From Streptomyces sennicomposti (GTDB lineage Bacteria; Actinomycetota; Actinomycetes; Streptomycetales; Streptomycetaceae): 44,464 bases of DNA. Below the pieces are notes generated by a model. That model made no database searches and had not been told where the DNA came from. It saw nothing but the letters and a program-made list of their open reading frames with translations. The DNA lies in the NCBI RefSeq assembly GCF_019890635.1, contig NZ_JAIOAB010000062.1, positions 1-44,464 of the forward strand. The letters are read 5' to 3'. Each line of letters starts with the position of its first letter. Within the stretch, counting starts at the first letter, position 1. The position numbers and the translations under genes are program-made. Shown here piece by piece: positions 36,562 to 44,370 of this stretch.

Positions 36562-37623
36562 GTGACACGGCCGGAGGGGCCCGACGCGTATCTGGAGGGC
36601 TACACCCGCATCCTGGCCGACGTGTGCGCCACCGGCCGCCGGCTCACCCGGGACGAACTGGAGGCGCTGCGCGGCCAGGGCGAACGCGCGGCCGAGGCCG
36701 GTCACGGGCTGCGCACCCTCGTCCGCCGCCACCTGGCCGAGACCCGCGCGTTCGCGCCCAGCCTCGCCGCCGCCGGCCTCGACCTGGTCCTCGCCGCCGT
36801 CGAACAGGCCGTCGACGCCTTCGCCGAGGGCCACGAAAGGGCGCAGAAGTTCGCCATGCGCCAGGAGGAGGCCGACCGCCGGGAGTTCATCGACGACCTC
36901 CTCTACGGCCGCAGCGACCTCGGCCGGCTCGCCGAGCGCGCGGAACGCTACGGCCTGCTCTTCTCCCGCGCCCACGCCGTCGCGGTCGCCGAGGGCACGC
37001 GCCCCGTCGACGACACCCACCCGGCCACCCGGCACGTCGAGACCTCGCTGCTCGGCCGGTTCGGCGACCGCCGCATCCTGCTCACCACCAAGGACGGCCG
37101 GCTCGTCTGCGTCGCCCCCGGCGACCAGGACGACGTCCTCGCCTTCTTCGCCAAGCACGCCTACGCCGCCACCGACGGCGGCCGCGTCGCCGTCGGACGC
37201 CCCCACCCGGGCGCCGGCGGGGTGGTCCACTCCTACGAGGAAGCGCTCAACGCCCTCGAACTCGCCGACCGCCTCGACCTCCGGGAACCCGTGCTGCGCG
37301 CGGCCGACCTCCTGGTGTACCCCGTGCTCACCCGCGACCGGCAGGCCATGGCCGACCTCGTACGGGACACCCTCGGCCCGCTGAAGGCCGCCCGCGGCGG
37401 GCCGCAGCCGCTCCTGGACACCCTCACCGCGTACTTCGACGCCGGCTGCACGGCCGCGGAGGCGGCGCGCCGCCTCAGCCTCAGCGTGCGCGCCTTCACC
37501 TACCGCCTGGAACGCATCCACAAGCTGACCGGCGCGGACCCGGCCGACCCCGTGCACCGCTACACGCTCCAGACCGCGGTGATCGGCGCCCGCCTGCTCG
37601 GCTGGCCGGACACCGAGGTGTGA
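36562..37623 (+). CDS. PucR/CdaR-type transcriptional regulator
   Basis: The 353-residue protein has a helical N-terminal part, a central GGDEF-like region of the CdaR/PucR family, and a C-terminal PucR-type helix-turn-helix (about 290-350): LLDTLTAYFDAGCTAAEAARR then RAFTYRLERIHKLTGADP. These regulators often respond to metabolites. The GTG at 36562 has GGGGGAG about six bases upstream; another GTG lies at 36556. It is divergent from GAPDH, so it may control that gene, though no direct evidence exists. Confidence 0.88.
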   Translation: MTRPEGPDAYLEGYTRILADVCATGRRLTRDELEALRGQGERAAEAGHGLRTLVRRHLAETRAFAPSLAAAGLDLVLAAVEQAVDAFAEGHERAQKFAMRQEEADRREFIDDLLYGRSDLGRLAERAERYGLLFSRAHAVAVAEGTRPVDDTHPATRHVETSLLGRFGDRRILLTTKDGRLVCVAPGDQDDVLAFFAKHAYAATDGGRVAVGRPHPGAGGVVHSYEEALNALELADRLDLREPVLRAADLLVYPVLTRDRQAMADLVRDTLGPLKAARGGPQPLLDTLTAYFDAGCTAAEAARRLSLSVRAFTYRLERIHKLTGADPADPVHRYTLQTAVIGARLLGWPDTEV

Positions 37624-37923
37624 GACCGCGCCGCGGGGCTCCGCACCCCGGCTCGTCCGGGCACACGTGTGCCCCGGGGCGGGCGCGTGTGCCGTGAGAG
37701 GCGCAGTGCCGGCCGCGGCCCGGCGGCGCGGCGGGTGTGCGACCGCGCCCGCACACGGCGGGCTGCCCAGTCCGCTCCGGCGGGCCGCTCACTCCGCTGA
37801 CCCCGTACAGCGCGCGGAGCCCGGCGAGCGGTGCGAGCCTGGTGCGGGACGGACGACCCGCCCCGCGCCGGACGGCGCCCGTCGCCGACCCGTACGGCCG
37901 CCGCCCCGCACGAGGAAGGTGCG
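37624..37923. other. Intergenic region before the hemerythrin/hydrogenase-like operon
   Basis: The 300-bp region contains a perfect 16-bp palindrome, GGGCACACGTGTGCCC, at 37659-37674, listed as an observation. GAGGAAGG lies just before the hemerythrin ATG. No gene is supported. Confidence 0.45.
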
Positions 37924-38469
37924 ATGGACGCCATCGAGCTGTTGCAGCACGACCACCGCAGAGTGGAGCAACTGTTCCGCGACCACCGCGCCGCGGCCTC
38001 CGTGACCCAGCGGCGCGCGGTGGTCGAACTGACCGTCCGCGAACTGTCCCGGCACGCCGCGCTGGAGGAGATGGCGCTCTACCCGCCGGCCCGGAAGGTC
38101 CTCGCGGACGGCCCGCGCCGGATCGAGGAGTGCCTGAGCGACGACATGGCCGTCAAGAAGCTGCTGCTCGCCCTCGACCGGCTGCCGCCCGGCGACGACC
38201 GCGAGGGCGAGCTGATGACCCAGCTGCGGCGCGAGTTCGAGGAGCACGTGCGCGAACAGGAGGGCGAGCTGCTGCCCGAGCTGCGCGCACGCCTGACCCC
38301 GCAGCACCTGGCCGAGCTGGGCCGGCGCATCGACCGGGCCAGGCGCGGCGCCCCGACCCGGCCCCACCCGAACGCACCCGACCACCCCCCGGCGCTGACG
38401 GTGCTCGGCCCGGTGGCCGCCGCCTACGACCGATTCCGCGACCGTCTCCAGGGAAGGCCGAGCACATGA
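37924..38469 (+). CDS. Hemerythrin HHE-domain protein
   Basis: The 181-residue protein has a hemerythrin-like four-helix domain in residues 1-140. Candidate iron ligands are H9 and H11 (QHDHRRVEQ), H21, the His and Glu pair in SRHAALEEMALYP, and HVREQEGELLPEL. Such proteins bind a di-iron centre and may sense or scavenge O2, NO or peroxide. A ~40-residue Pro/Arg-rich C-terminal tail follows. Its stop overlaps the next start by four bases (ATGA, 38466-38469), implying coupled translation with the hydrogenase-like small subunit, so it may protect or serve that protein from oxygen; that is inference. Confidence 0.88.
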   Translation: MDAIELLQHDHRRVEQLFRDHRAAASVTQRRAVVELTVRELSRHAALEEMALYPPARKVLADGPRRIEECLSDDMAVKKLLLALDRLPPGDDREGELMTQLRREFEEHVREQEGELLPELRARLTPQHLAELGRRIDRARRGAPTRPHPNAPDHPPALTVLGPVAAAYDRFRDRLQGRPST

Positions 38470-39575
38470 CCATCGACAGCGGAACCAGCCGCGTCAGCCA
38501 GGAGCCCGAAGCGGCCGGGGAGCGGCCCGGCTTCGACGAGATCTCGATCCTGTGGATCTCCGAGGGCATGAGCTGCGACGGCGACACCGTCTCCATGACC
38601 GCCTCGGACCAGCCGTCGATCGAGGACGTCGTGCTCGGGCTGATCCCCGGACTGCCGAAGGTCAACCTGTACAACAAGGTGCTCTCGCCGAGCCTGGGCG
38701 GGGAGGACTACCTCGTCCCGTTCCGCGCTGCGGCCCGCGGCGACCTGGGTCCCTTCATCCTGGTCATCGAGGGCTCGGTCCCCAACCAGAACATCATCGA
38801 GGGCGACGGCTACTGGACCTCCTTCGGCAACGACCCGGAGACCGGCGAGCCCCTCACCCTCAACTGGTGGATCGACCAGCTCGCCCCCCGGGCCTGGGCC
38901 GTCGTCGCCGTCGGCACCTGCGCGACGTACGGGGGCATCCACGCGATGGCCGGCAACCCCACCGGCTCGATGGGCCTCGCGGACTACCTCGGCTGGGACT
39001 TCCGCTCGCAGGGCGCGCTGCCCATCGTGAACGTGCCCGGCTGCCCGATCCAGCCCGAGAACTTCATGGAGACCCTCACCTGGGTGCTCTACCACGCCGC
39101 GGGTTCGGCGCCGCCCCCGCCGCTGGACCACATGCTGCGCCCGCAGTGGCTGTTCGGCAGGACCGTGCACGAGGGCTGCGACCGGGCCGCCTACTACGAG
39201 CAGGGCGACTTCAGCCGCGACTACAACTCGCCCAAGTGCCAGGTGAAGATCGGCTGTTGGGGGCCGGTGGTCAACTGCAACGTGCCCAAGCGCGGCTGGA
39301 TGGCGGGCATCGGCGGCTGCCCCAACGTCGGCGGCATCTGCATCGGCTGCACCATGCCCGGCTTCCCCGACGCGTTCATGCCGTTCATGGACGAGCCCAC
39401 CGGCGGCAGCCTGTCCTCGGTCCTCATCCGGCCCTACGGCGCCTTCATCCGGCGGATGCGCGGCATCACCAGCATGGCCGTCAACAAGGAACCCAGGTGG
39501 CGCCACAACCGGGACGAGCTGACCAGCGGTTACGACCCGCACTGGCGCGCCGGGAGGGAGAGCGGGGTGCGCTGA
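38466..39575 (+). CDS. Group 1h-type [NiFe]-hydrogenase small subunit homologue, without large subunit
   Basis: The 369-residue iron-sulfur protein resembles HhyS of actinobacterial high-affinity H2-oxidising hydrogenases. All cluster ligands are visible: proximal C37 and D40 (MSCDGDT), C152 (GTCATYGG) and C193 (PGCP). Distal H235, C238, C258 and C264, and C271, C285, C292 and C295 for the medial cluster, follow. The CxxD proximal site (3Cys1Asp) is the hallmark reported for this O2-insensitive group. No Tat signal is present, as in group 1h. A large subunit (RxCGxC and DPCxxCxxH motifs) should follow but none is found in the window; two tiny genes and a molybdenum enzyme come next. It could pair with a large subunit elsewhere or be an electron-transfer protein. 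Confidence 0.88.
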   Translation: MTIDSGTSRVSQEPEAAGERPGFDEISILWISEGMSCDGDTVSMTASDQPSIEDVVLGLIPGLPKVNLYNKVLSPSLGGEDYLVPFRAAARGDLGPFILVIEGSVPNQNIIEGDGYWTSFGNDPETGEPLTLNWWIDQLAPRAWAVVAVGTCATYGGIHAMAGNPTGSMGLADYLGWDFRSQGALPIVNVPGCPIQPENFMETLTWVLYHAAGSAPPPPLDHMLRPQWLFGRTVHEGCDRAAYYEQGDFSRDYNSPKCQVKIGCWGPVVNCNVPKRGWMAGIGGCPNVGGICIGCTMPGFPDAFMPFMDEPTGGSLSSVLIRPYGAFIRRMRGITSMAVNKEPRWRHNRDELTSGYDPHWRAGRESGVR

Positions 39576-39685
39576 CCCCGGCCCCGGCCCCCGCTGCGAC
39601 CCCGGCCCCGGCTTCCGGAGCCGACCGTGGGCCGCTCGGGCGACGACAGGACCTTCCCCCACCCACCGAGCGCGAGGAGCGGATC

Positions 39686-39892
39686 ATGGGCAGCATCAGA
39701 GTCGGCCGCCCCGACGTGAAGCCCGACACCCCCCGGCACGTCACGGGACTGCACGAGGGCAACAAGGGCCCCCACCACCGGCAGCAGGGGCATCACGAGG
39801 ACGGCACGTCCGACGCCCGCCGGTCCACCGGCATCCACTGGAAGAAGCACAACGCGATCTCGAAGACGATGCCGAACATCTCACCCGGCTGA
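39686..39892 (+). CDS. 68-residue hydrophilic protein of unknown function
   Basis: The small protein is rich in Gly, His, Lys and Asp with no membrane segment, Cys or known domain. It begins GSIRVGRPDVKPDTPRHVTG and ends KTMPNISPG, a pattern I associate with a small conserved Streptomyces family found beside single-helix and redox genes. A GAGGAG site lies eight bases before the ATG. The nine His residues could bind metal. It follows the hydrogenase-like small subunit by 110 bp in the same direction and may belong to its operon. Function is unknown. Confidence 0.75.
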   Translation: MGSIRVGRPDVKPDTPRHVTGLHEGNKGPHHRQQGHHEDGTSDARRSTGIHWKKHNAISKTMPNISPG

Positions 39893-39958
39893 CCGCCCGG
39901 CCCGACGGCCCGCACACGCCCCGGCCGGGGAACGGACATCCGGCCGGGGGAGAGGCGT

Positions 39959-40034
39959 CCCGGGAACAGAGGCCCGGGCAACAGGAGTCCGGGCGACAGA
40001 CGTCCGGGCAACAGGCGTCCGCGAACAGGCAGAG
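39959..40034 (+). repeat. Five 15-bp tandem repeats
   Basis: Units of the form CCGGGCAACAGGCGT start at 39959, 39973, 39989, 40004 and 40019, with a few substitutions. They fill the gap between the 68-aa and 48-aa genes and end just before the latter's ribosome-binding site. Confidence 0.75.
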
Positions 40035-40046
40035 GAAGGAACGGGG

Positions 40047-40193
40047 ATGAAAGCCAAACAGGTGCTGACGGCGGAGGCCGCCGTGATCGGCGGGCTGGCG
40101 CTCGCCCTGCTGGTCAAGGAACTGCCCGGCATCGTGCGCGAGATCAGGATCTGGCGGATGGTCGGCGTCCGCCCGCGCGCCGGCCACGCCTGA
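40047..40193 (+). CDS. 48-residue single-helix membrane protein (DUF6893-like)
   Basis: The product is MKAKQVLTAEAAVIGG followed by a hydrophobic helix (LALALLV) and a basic amphipathic end with LPGIVREIRIWRM. This matches, from memory, the DUF6893 family of small Streptomyces membrane proteins with a conserved ...LP.I.R..RI.RM tail. AAGGAACGGGG lies upstream of the ATG. It precedes the membrane-bound molybdenum enzyme and could be an accessory subunit. The frame is too short for automatic detection at usual length limits. Confidence 0.7.
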   Translation: MKAKQVLTAEAAVIGGLALALLVKELPGIVREIRIWRMVGVRPRAGHA

Positions 40194-40198
40194 CCCGC

Positions 40199-40400
40199 GG
40201 AGAACACCGGGCGCGCCCGGCCCGCGCGGCGGAACGCCGGCCGGACCGGACCCGTGCGCCCGTGCGGGGAACAGCGGACGCGCCCAGCCCGCGCGGGGGA
40301 GCACCGGCCACGCCGGACCCGTGCGCCCGTGCGTCCGTGCGAGGAACAGCGGGCACGCCCGGCCCGAACGGAGGAACACCGGGTGCGCCACCAATCCGCC
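40199..40400 (+). repeat. Degenerate ~70-bp tandem repeats
   Basis: Units beginning (G/A)GGAACA(C/G)CGG start near 40199, 40267, 40341 and 40372 and share CGCGCCCGGCCCGCGCGG and GGACCCGTGCGCCCGTGCG segments. They fill the gap between the 48-aa gene and the molybdenum enzyme gene. Their 66-74-bp period resembles the arrays at the left end of the window, but the sequence differs. Confidence 0.65.
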
Positions 40401-40425
40401 CCGGCGGCGGGACCGGATTCCCCGC

Positions 40426-42117
40426 GTGAGGAATCAGGAGAAGGACCGGCGCGCACCAGGAACCCCGCTGCGCCTGGCACTGGGCGCGTTCAGCGGGGTA
40501 CTGGCCGGGTGCGCCGCGCTGGCGGTGGCCGAACTGGCGGCCGCCGCAGTGCGCCCGCAGTCCGGGCCGGTCGTCGCGGTGGGCGGCGCGGCCATCGACC
40601 GCACCCCCGCCGCGGTGAAGGACTGGGCGATCCGTCAGTTCGGCACGGACGACAAGCTCGTCCTGCGGCTCGGCATCCTCGCCGTGCTGACCCTGCTGGC
40701 GGTGGCCCTGGGCCTGCTGGCGACGCGGTACCGGCGGGCGGGGTCCGCCGGAGTCCTCCTCTTCGGACTCGTCGGAGCGCTGGCCGCCACCGGCCGCCCC
40801 GACTCGCCCGGCCCCGCCGACGCCCTGCCGTCCCTGACCGGCGCACTGGCCGGTGCGCTGCTCCTGTACGCCCTGACCGGCCCACTCGGCCCGCCGAAGG
40901 CGCCCCGCTGGCCGGACCCCCTTAGCCGGGACCACGGCAGTCCCCGCACCCGGGACTACGGCAGCCCCCGCACCCGGGACCGCGGCAGCTCCGGGAACCG
41001 GGACCGAGATCTCGCAGGCAGCCGGGACTGGGACCGCCGGGCCTTCGTCCTCAAGGCCACCACCGCGGCGGCGGCCTCCGCGGCCGTCGGGCTGGCGGGC
41101 CGGTCGCTGAGCGGCGCGCGCGGCCGGGACGCGGCCGCCTCCCGCGACCGTGTCGTCCTCCCGCGCCCCGGCTCCCCGGCCCGCCCGGTCCGCGCGCGGG
41201 CCGGACTCCGCATCGCGGGCCTCAGCCCCTTCACGACCCCGAACCGCGACTTCTACCGGGTCGACACCGCACTGGTCGTACCGGAGATCGACGCGACCCG
41301 GTGGCGGCTGCGCATCCACGGCGAGGGCGTGCGCCGCCCGGCCGTCTACTCCTACGACGACCTGCTCCACCGGGACCTGATCGAACGGGACATCACCCTG
41401 ACGTGCGTCTCGAACGAGGTCGGCGGCCCCTATGCGGGCAATGCCCGCTGGACCGGCGTACGGCTGGCCGAACTGCTCGCCGAGTGCGGGGTGCGGCCGC
41501 CGTCCCGGGGCGGACCGGCCGACCAGCTGGTGGCCCGCTCGGTGGACGGCATGACCCTCGGCACCCCGGTCGAGGAGGTGCTGGACGGCCGCGACGCGAT
41601 GCTCGCGCTCGGCATGAACGGCGAGCCGCTGCCCTTCGCGCACGGCTTCCCCGTCCGCATGGTGGTCCCCGGCCTGTACGGCTACGTCTCCGCCTGCAAG
41701 TGGATCGAGGACATCGAACTCACCACCTTCGACTCCTACGACCCCTACTGGGTCGAGCGCGGCTGGGCCCGGCGGGCGCCGGTCAAGACCGGGTCGCGCA
41801 TCGACACCCCCAAGCCCTTCGCCCGGCCCCGGGCGGGCACGGTGATGGTGGCCGGCGTCGCCTGGGCGCAGCACCGGGGCATCGACAAGGTCGAGGTACG
41901 GGTCGACGACGGCCCCTGGCAGCAGGCGCACCTGGCCGCCGAGGACACCCGGGACACCTGGCGCCAGTGGTCGCTGCCCTGGCGGGCGACCGAGGGCGGT
42001 CACACCCTCACCGTCCGGGCCACCGACCGCACCGGCCGGGTCCAGACCGAGGAACGCGCCCGCACCCTCCCCGACGGCGCGAGCGGATGGCACTCCGTCG
42101 TCGTCACCGTCGAATGA
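40426..42117 (+). CDS. Membrane-fused sulfite-oxidase-like molybdopterin oxidoreductase
   Basis: The 563-residue protein joins four N-terminal transmembrane helices (about 13-40, 78-100, 107-125 and 135-155), a DHGSPRTRDYGSPRTRD-type low-complexity linker, and a second Tat-like hydrophobic stretch (WDRRAFVLKATTAAAASAAVG). A sulfite-oxidase-type molybdenum domain follows, with the Mo-ligand Cys327 in TLTCVSNEVGG. A C-terminal Mo-co dimerisation domain ends the protein. It probably acts at the outer face of the membrane on an unknown substrate, passing electrons onward; related stand-alone proteins include YedY. GTG 40426 lacks a good ribosome-binding site, and an earlier in-frame ATG at 40321 is possible. 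It converges with rskA/sigK. Confidence 0.88.
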   Translation: MRNQEKDRRAPGTPLRLALGAFSGVLAGCAALAVAELAAAAVRPQSGPVVAVGGAAIDRTPAAVKDWAIRQFGTDDKLVLRLGILAVLTLLAVALGLLATRYRRAGSAGVLLFGLVGALAATGRPDSPGPADALPSLTGALAGALLLYALTGPLGPPKAPRWPDPLSRDHGSPRTRDYGSPRTRDRGSSGNRDRDLAGSRDWDRRAFVLKATTAAAASAAVGLAGRSLSGARGRDAAASRDRVVLPRPGSPARPVRARAGLRIAGLSPFTTPNRDFYRVDTALVVPEIDATRWRLRIHGEGVRRPAVYSYDDLLHRDLIERDITLTCVSNEVGGPYAGNARWTGVRLAELLAECGVRPPSRGGPADQLVARSVDGMTLGTPVEEVLDGRDAMLALGMNGEPLPFAHGFPVRMVVPGLYGYVSACKWIEDIELTTFDSYDPYWVERGWARRAPVKTGSRIDTPKPFARPRAGTVMVAGVAWAQHRGIDKVEVRVDDGPWQQAHLAAEDTRDTWRQWSLPWRATEGGHTLTVRATDRTGRVQTEERARTLPDGASGWHSVVVTVE

Positions 42118-42153
42118 CCGGCGACTGCGCAGGACATGACGACTGCGCATGAC

Positions 42154-42189
42154 AGGAGGAGCCCGCCGCGACGACGGCGGGCCCCTCCT
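42154..42189. terminator. Bidirectional hairpin terminator
   Basis: AGGAGG-A-GCCCGCCG (42154-42168) pairs with CGGCGGGC-C-CCTCCT (42175-42189), a 14-bp stem with one mismatch and a six-base loop. It lies between convergent genes. Confidence 0.85.
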
Positions 42190-42204
42190 CCTTCCGGTCC
42201 GCCG

Positions 42205-42954
42205 TCAGGCGGGCATCCCCAGCAGGGCGACGGGCGTGGTCGTCGGCTGCCGCGACCCGCCCGCCGGCTCCACGGTGATCCCGACACCGGAAGCGCCGTC
42301 CACCGCCCCCCGCATCAGCACCGCCTGGGTGGTGCGGCCGGGGTCCATCAGGCCCGCCGAGCGCATCGTCCCGCCGTCGTCGAACCACAGCTGGTAGACC
42401 CTGCCGCTCGGCGGCCGCACCATCCCCGAGGCCATGAACACCGCCCGGTCGCGGCTCGCCGAGACGACCAGGGTCCCCGCGCCGCCGGCCACCCGGACCG
42501 AGCGGCTGCGCGCGTCCGGCGCGGCCAGCACACCGGCCACCTCCTCGGCCTGCCGCTCCGCCCGGGCCGCGTCGTGCCGGGCGTCCCGCGCCCGCTCGTA
42601 CTGCCACACCGCCGTACCGCCGAGGCCCACCGCCGCGGCCAGGCACGCGGCCAGCGCCCACCGGGCCGCGCCACGCCCGCGCGGCGCGGCGCGCCGTACC
42701 CGGTGCAGCGGCGCGGCGCCCGGCGGCAGCTGACGGACGGTTCCGATGCGGTGCAGCACCCGCTCCCGCAGCGCGGGCCGGGGCGGCACGGAGGCGGCCA
42801 GCGCCAGCCGGGCCGCCGTGGCCGTGAACTCCGCGACCTCCCGCGCGCACGACGAACAGCCCGCCAGATGGCGCTCGAAGGCGGCCCGCTCGTCGTCGGG
42901 CAGCGCGTGCAGCGCGTACGCGCCGGTCAGGGCGTGCAGGTCGGTGGTGGTCAC
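42205..42954 (-). CDS. RskA-like anti-sigma factor
   Basis: The 249-residue membrane protein has an N-terminal anti-sigma domain with the zinc-binding pattern H29-x3-C33-x2-C36 (ERHLAGCSSCAREV), one transmembrane helix (about 98-117) and an extracellular RskA-type domain (about 140-249; GRVYQLWFDDGG...GITVEPAGGS). It should hold the partner sigma factor inactive until regulated proteolysis releases it. The GTG start overlaps the sigma gene stop (GTGA at 42954-42951), so the two are translationally coupled. Confidence 0.93.
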   Translation of the reverse strand: MTTTDLHALTGAYALHALPDDERAAFERHLAGCSSCAREVAEFTATAARLALAASVPPRPALRERVLHRIGTVRQLPPGAAPLHRVRRAAPRGRGAARWALAACLAAAVGLGGTAVWQYERARDARHDAARAERQAEEVAGVLAAPDARSRSVRVAGGAGTLVVSASRDRAVFMASGMVRPPSGRVYQLWFDDGGTMRSAGLMDPGRTTQAVLMRGAVDGASGVGITVEPAGGSRQPTTTPVALLGMPA

Positions 42955-43535
42955 GCGGTCACCCCCAGGCAGTCACGGAGCCGGATGAGACCGTCGCGCA
43001 GCCGGGTCTTGACGGTGCCGAGCGGCAGCGCGAGCGCCTCGGCGACCTGCCGGTAGGTCAGGCCGCGGTAGTAGGCCAGGGTGACCGACTGGCGCTGCAG
43101 ATCGGTCAGGGTGCGCAGACAGCGCCGTACCTGCTCCTGCTCCAGCCGGGTCTCCACCTGCTCGGTCACCTGGTCGTACTCGGGCGTCCGGTCCAGCAGC
43201 GCGGCCCGGTGGTCGCGGGCGGCGGCGGCCTCCGCCGACCGGACCCGGTCCACCGCGCGCCGGTGGGCCAGGGTCAGGATCCAGTTGAGGGCAGTGCCCC
43301 GCTCGGGCCGGTAGCGCGGCGCGGTGCGCCACACCTCCACCAGCACCTCCTGCGCCACCTCCTCGGACTGCGCCTGGTCGCGCAGCACCGCCCGGACCAC
43401 CCCGAGCACGGAGCGCACCACGGCGTCGTAGACCGCGGCGAACGCCTCCTGGTCGCCGAGGGCCACCTCGTGCAGCAGCCGCTGCAGATCGGGCTCGGGC
43501 GCCGGTTTCGTGCCGATGTACACGGCTTCTCTCAC
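42951..43535 (-). CDS. ECF sigma factor, SigK-like
   Basis: The 194-residue sigma factor has region 2 (AFAAVYDAVVRSVLGVVRAVL...EEVAQEVLVEVWRTAPRY...LNWILTLAHRRAVDRVR) and region 4 (LTDLQRQSVTLAYYRGLTYRQVAEALALPLGTVKTRLRDGL). Pairing with an RskA-type anti-sigma factor supports a SigK assignment. The GTG at 43535 is preceded by GGAGAGAG. Neighbours include a molybdenum oxidoreductase and a membrane protein, so its regulon may include redox or envelope genes. A possible autoregulatory promoter lies just upstream. Confidence 0.92.
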   Translation of the reverse strand: MREAVYIGTKPAPEPDLQRLLHEVALGDQEAFAAVYDAVVRSVLGVVRAVLRDQAQSEEVAQEVLVEVWRTAPRYRPERGTALNWILTLAHRRAVDRVRSAEAAAARDHRAALLDRTPEYDQVTEQVETRLEQEQVRRCLRTLTDLQRQSVTLAYYRGLTYRQVAEALALPLGTVKTRLRDGLIRLRDCLGVTA

Positions 43536-43578
43536 GACGGTTCTCTCTCCAGGTGCGGTTGGCGGGACGTCCCCGTGT

Positions 43579-43607
43579 GATCCGAGGCCGCGGCGGTCGC
43601 GGATTGG
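43579..43607 (-). promoter_or_regulatory. Possible SigK-type promoter of the sigma factor operon
   Basis: On the minus strand, CCAATCC (43607-43601) and CGGATC (43584-43579) are separated by 16 bases. This loosely resembles the mycobacterial SigK promoter, CCATCC and CCGAAT about 16-18 bases apart. It would give a leader of about 35-40 bases. Confidence 0.3.
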
Positions 43608-43806
43608 TCGCACCTCATTGACGCATCCGGCCCCGGCTCCTTCGGACCGCGGACGGTGGCACAGCCGTTCGGGTGAACCGCGGATGCGGGGCGGTGGCGG
43701 CCCGCTTACGGTCGAAACCGCACACCAGCAGGGGGACCGAGCCGGGCGGCCCGGACGGCGTCCGCACGTCCCCGGGCGCGTCCGCGGCGCAGGAGGCCGG
43801 CCGACG

Positions 43807-44349
43807 ATGAGACTCAGCAAGCCGCGTCGCCGCGACCCCGCCCGGCCACGGCTCGTGGACCGGTGGCACGAGGCGGCGGAGCGCCGGCTCACCCCGGTGC
43901 AGCGCTCGCTGATCGTCACCTGGATCTCCTTCGGCACGACCTTCGGCACCGTACGCGTCATCACGCACGGCATCCGGGGCGGCTGGCTGCCCTGGGGCGA
44001 CATCTCCGCGGGCGGCCGGCACCTGCACCACTACAACCTCGGCATCGCCACGCTCGCGGCGGTGGGCCTGATCGCCGTACGCGGTGACGGGCGGGCCGTG
44101 GGACACCCCGGCGTGGCGGTCGCCTACGGCTGCGGAACCGCGCTGATCTGCGACGAGTTCGCCCTGCTCCTGGACCTCCAGGACGTGTACTGGGCCAAGC
44201 AGGGACGGCTCAGCGTCGATGTCTCGCTGGGCGTGATGTCCGTGCTGGGCGCCTATCTGACCGCCAAGCCGTTCTGGCACGAGGTGGGCCGCGTCACCCG
44301 CGACCACGTCGCCTCCGCGACCGCCCGCGGCCTGCACGGAGCCGCCTGA
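43807..44349 (+). CDS. Small integral membrane protein of unknown function
   Basis: The 180-residue protein has a basic, Pro/Arg-rich N terminus and about four hydrophobic segments (starting near residues 33, 75, 100 and 139). A conserved-looking GGRHLHHYNLG segment and the acidic CDEFALLLDLQDVYW helix could coordinate metal, but no family can be named. GGAGG lies about ten bases before the ATG. It diverges from the sigK operon over a 271-bp gap. The next gene follows closely and may be in the same operon. Integral membrane location is well supported. Confidence 0.75.
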   Translation: MRLSKPRRRDPARPRLVDRWHEAAERRLTPVQRSLIVTWISFGTTFGTVRVITHGIRGGWLPWGDISAGGRHLHHYNLGIATLAAVGLIAVRGDGRAVGHPGVAVAYGCGTALICDEFALLLDLQDVYWAKQGRLSVDVSLGVMSVLGAYLTAKPFWHEVGRVTRDHVASATARGLHGAA

Positions 44350-44370
44350 CCACCCCTCACGGAGGCACGC

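Noticed and set aside
37924..42117. Complete [NiFe]-hydrogenase operon
   Set aside because: No large subunit, maturation protease or hyp gene motifs were found on either strand in the window.
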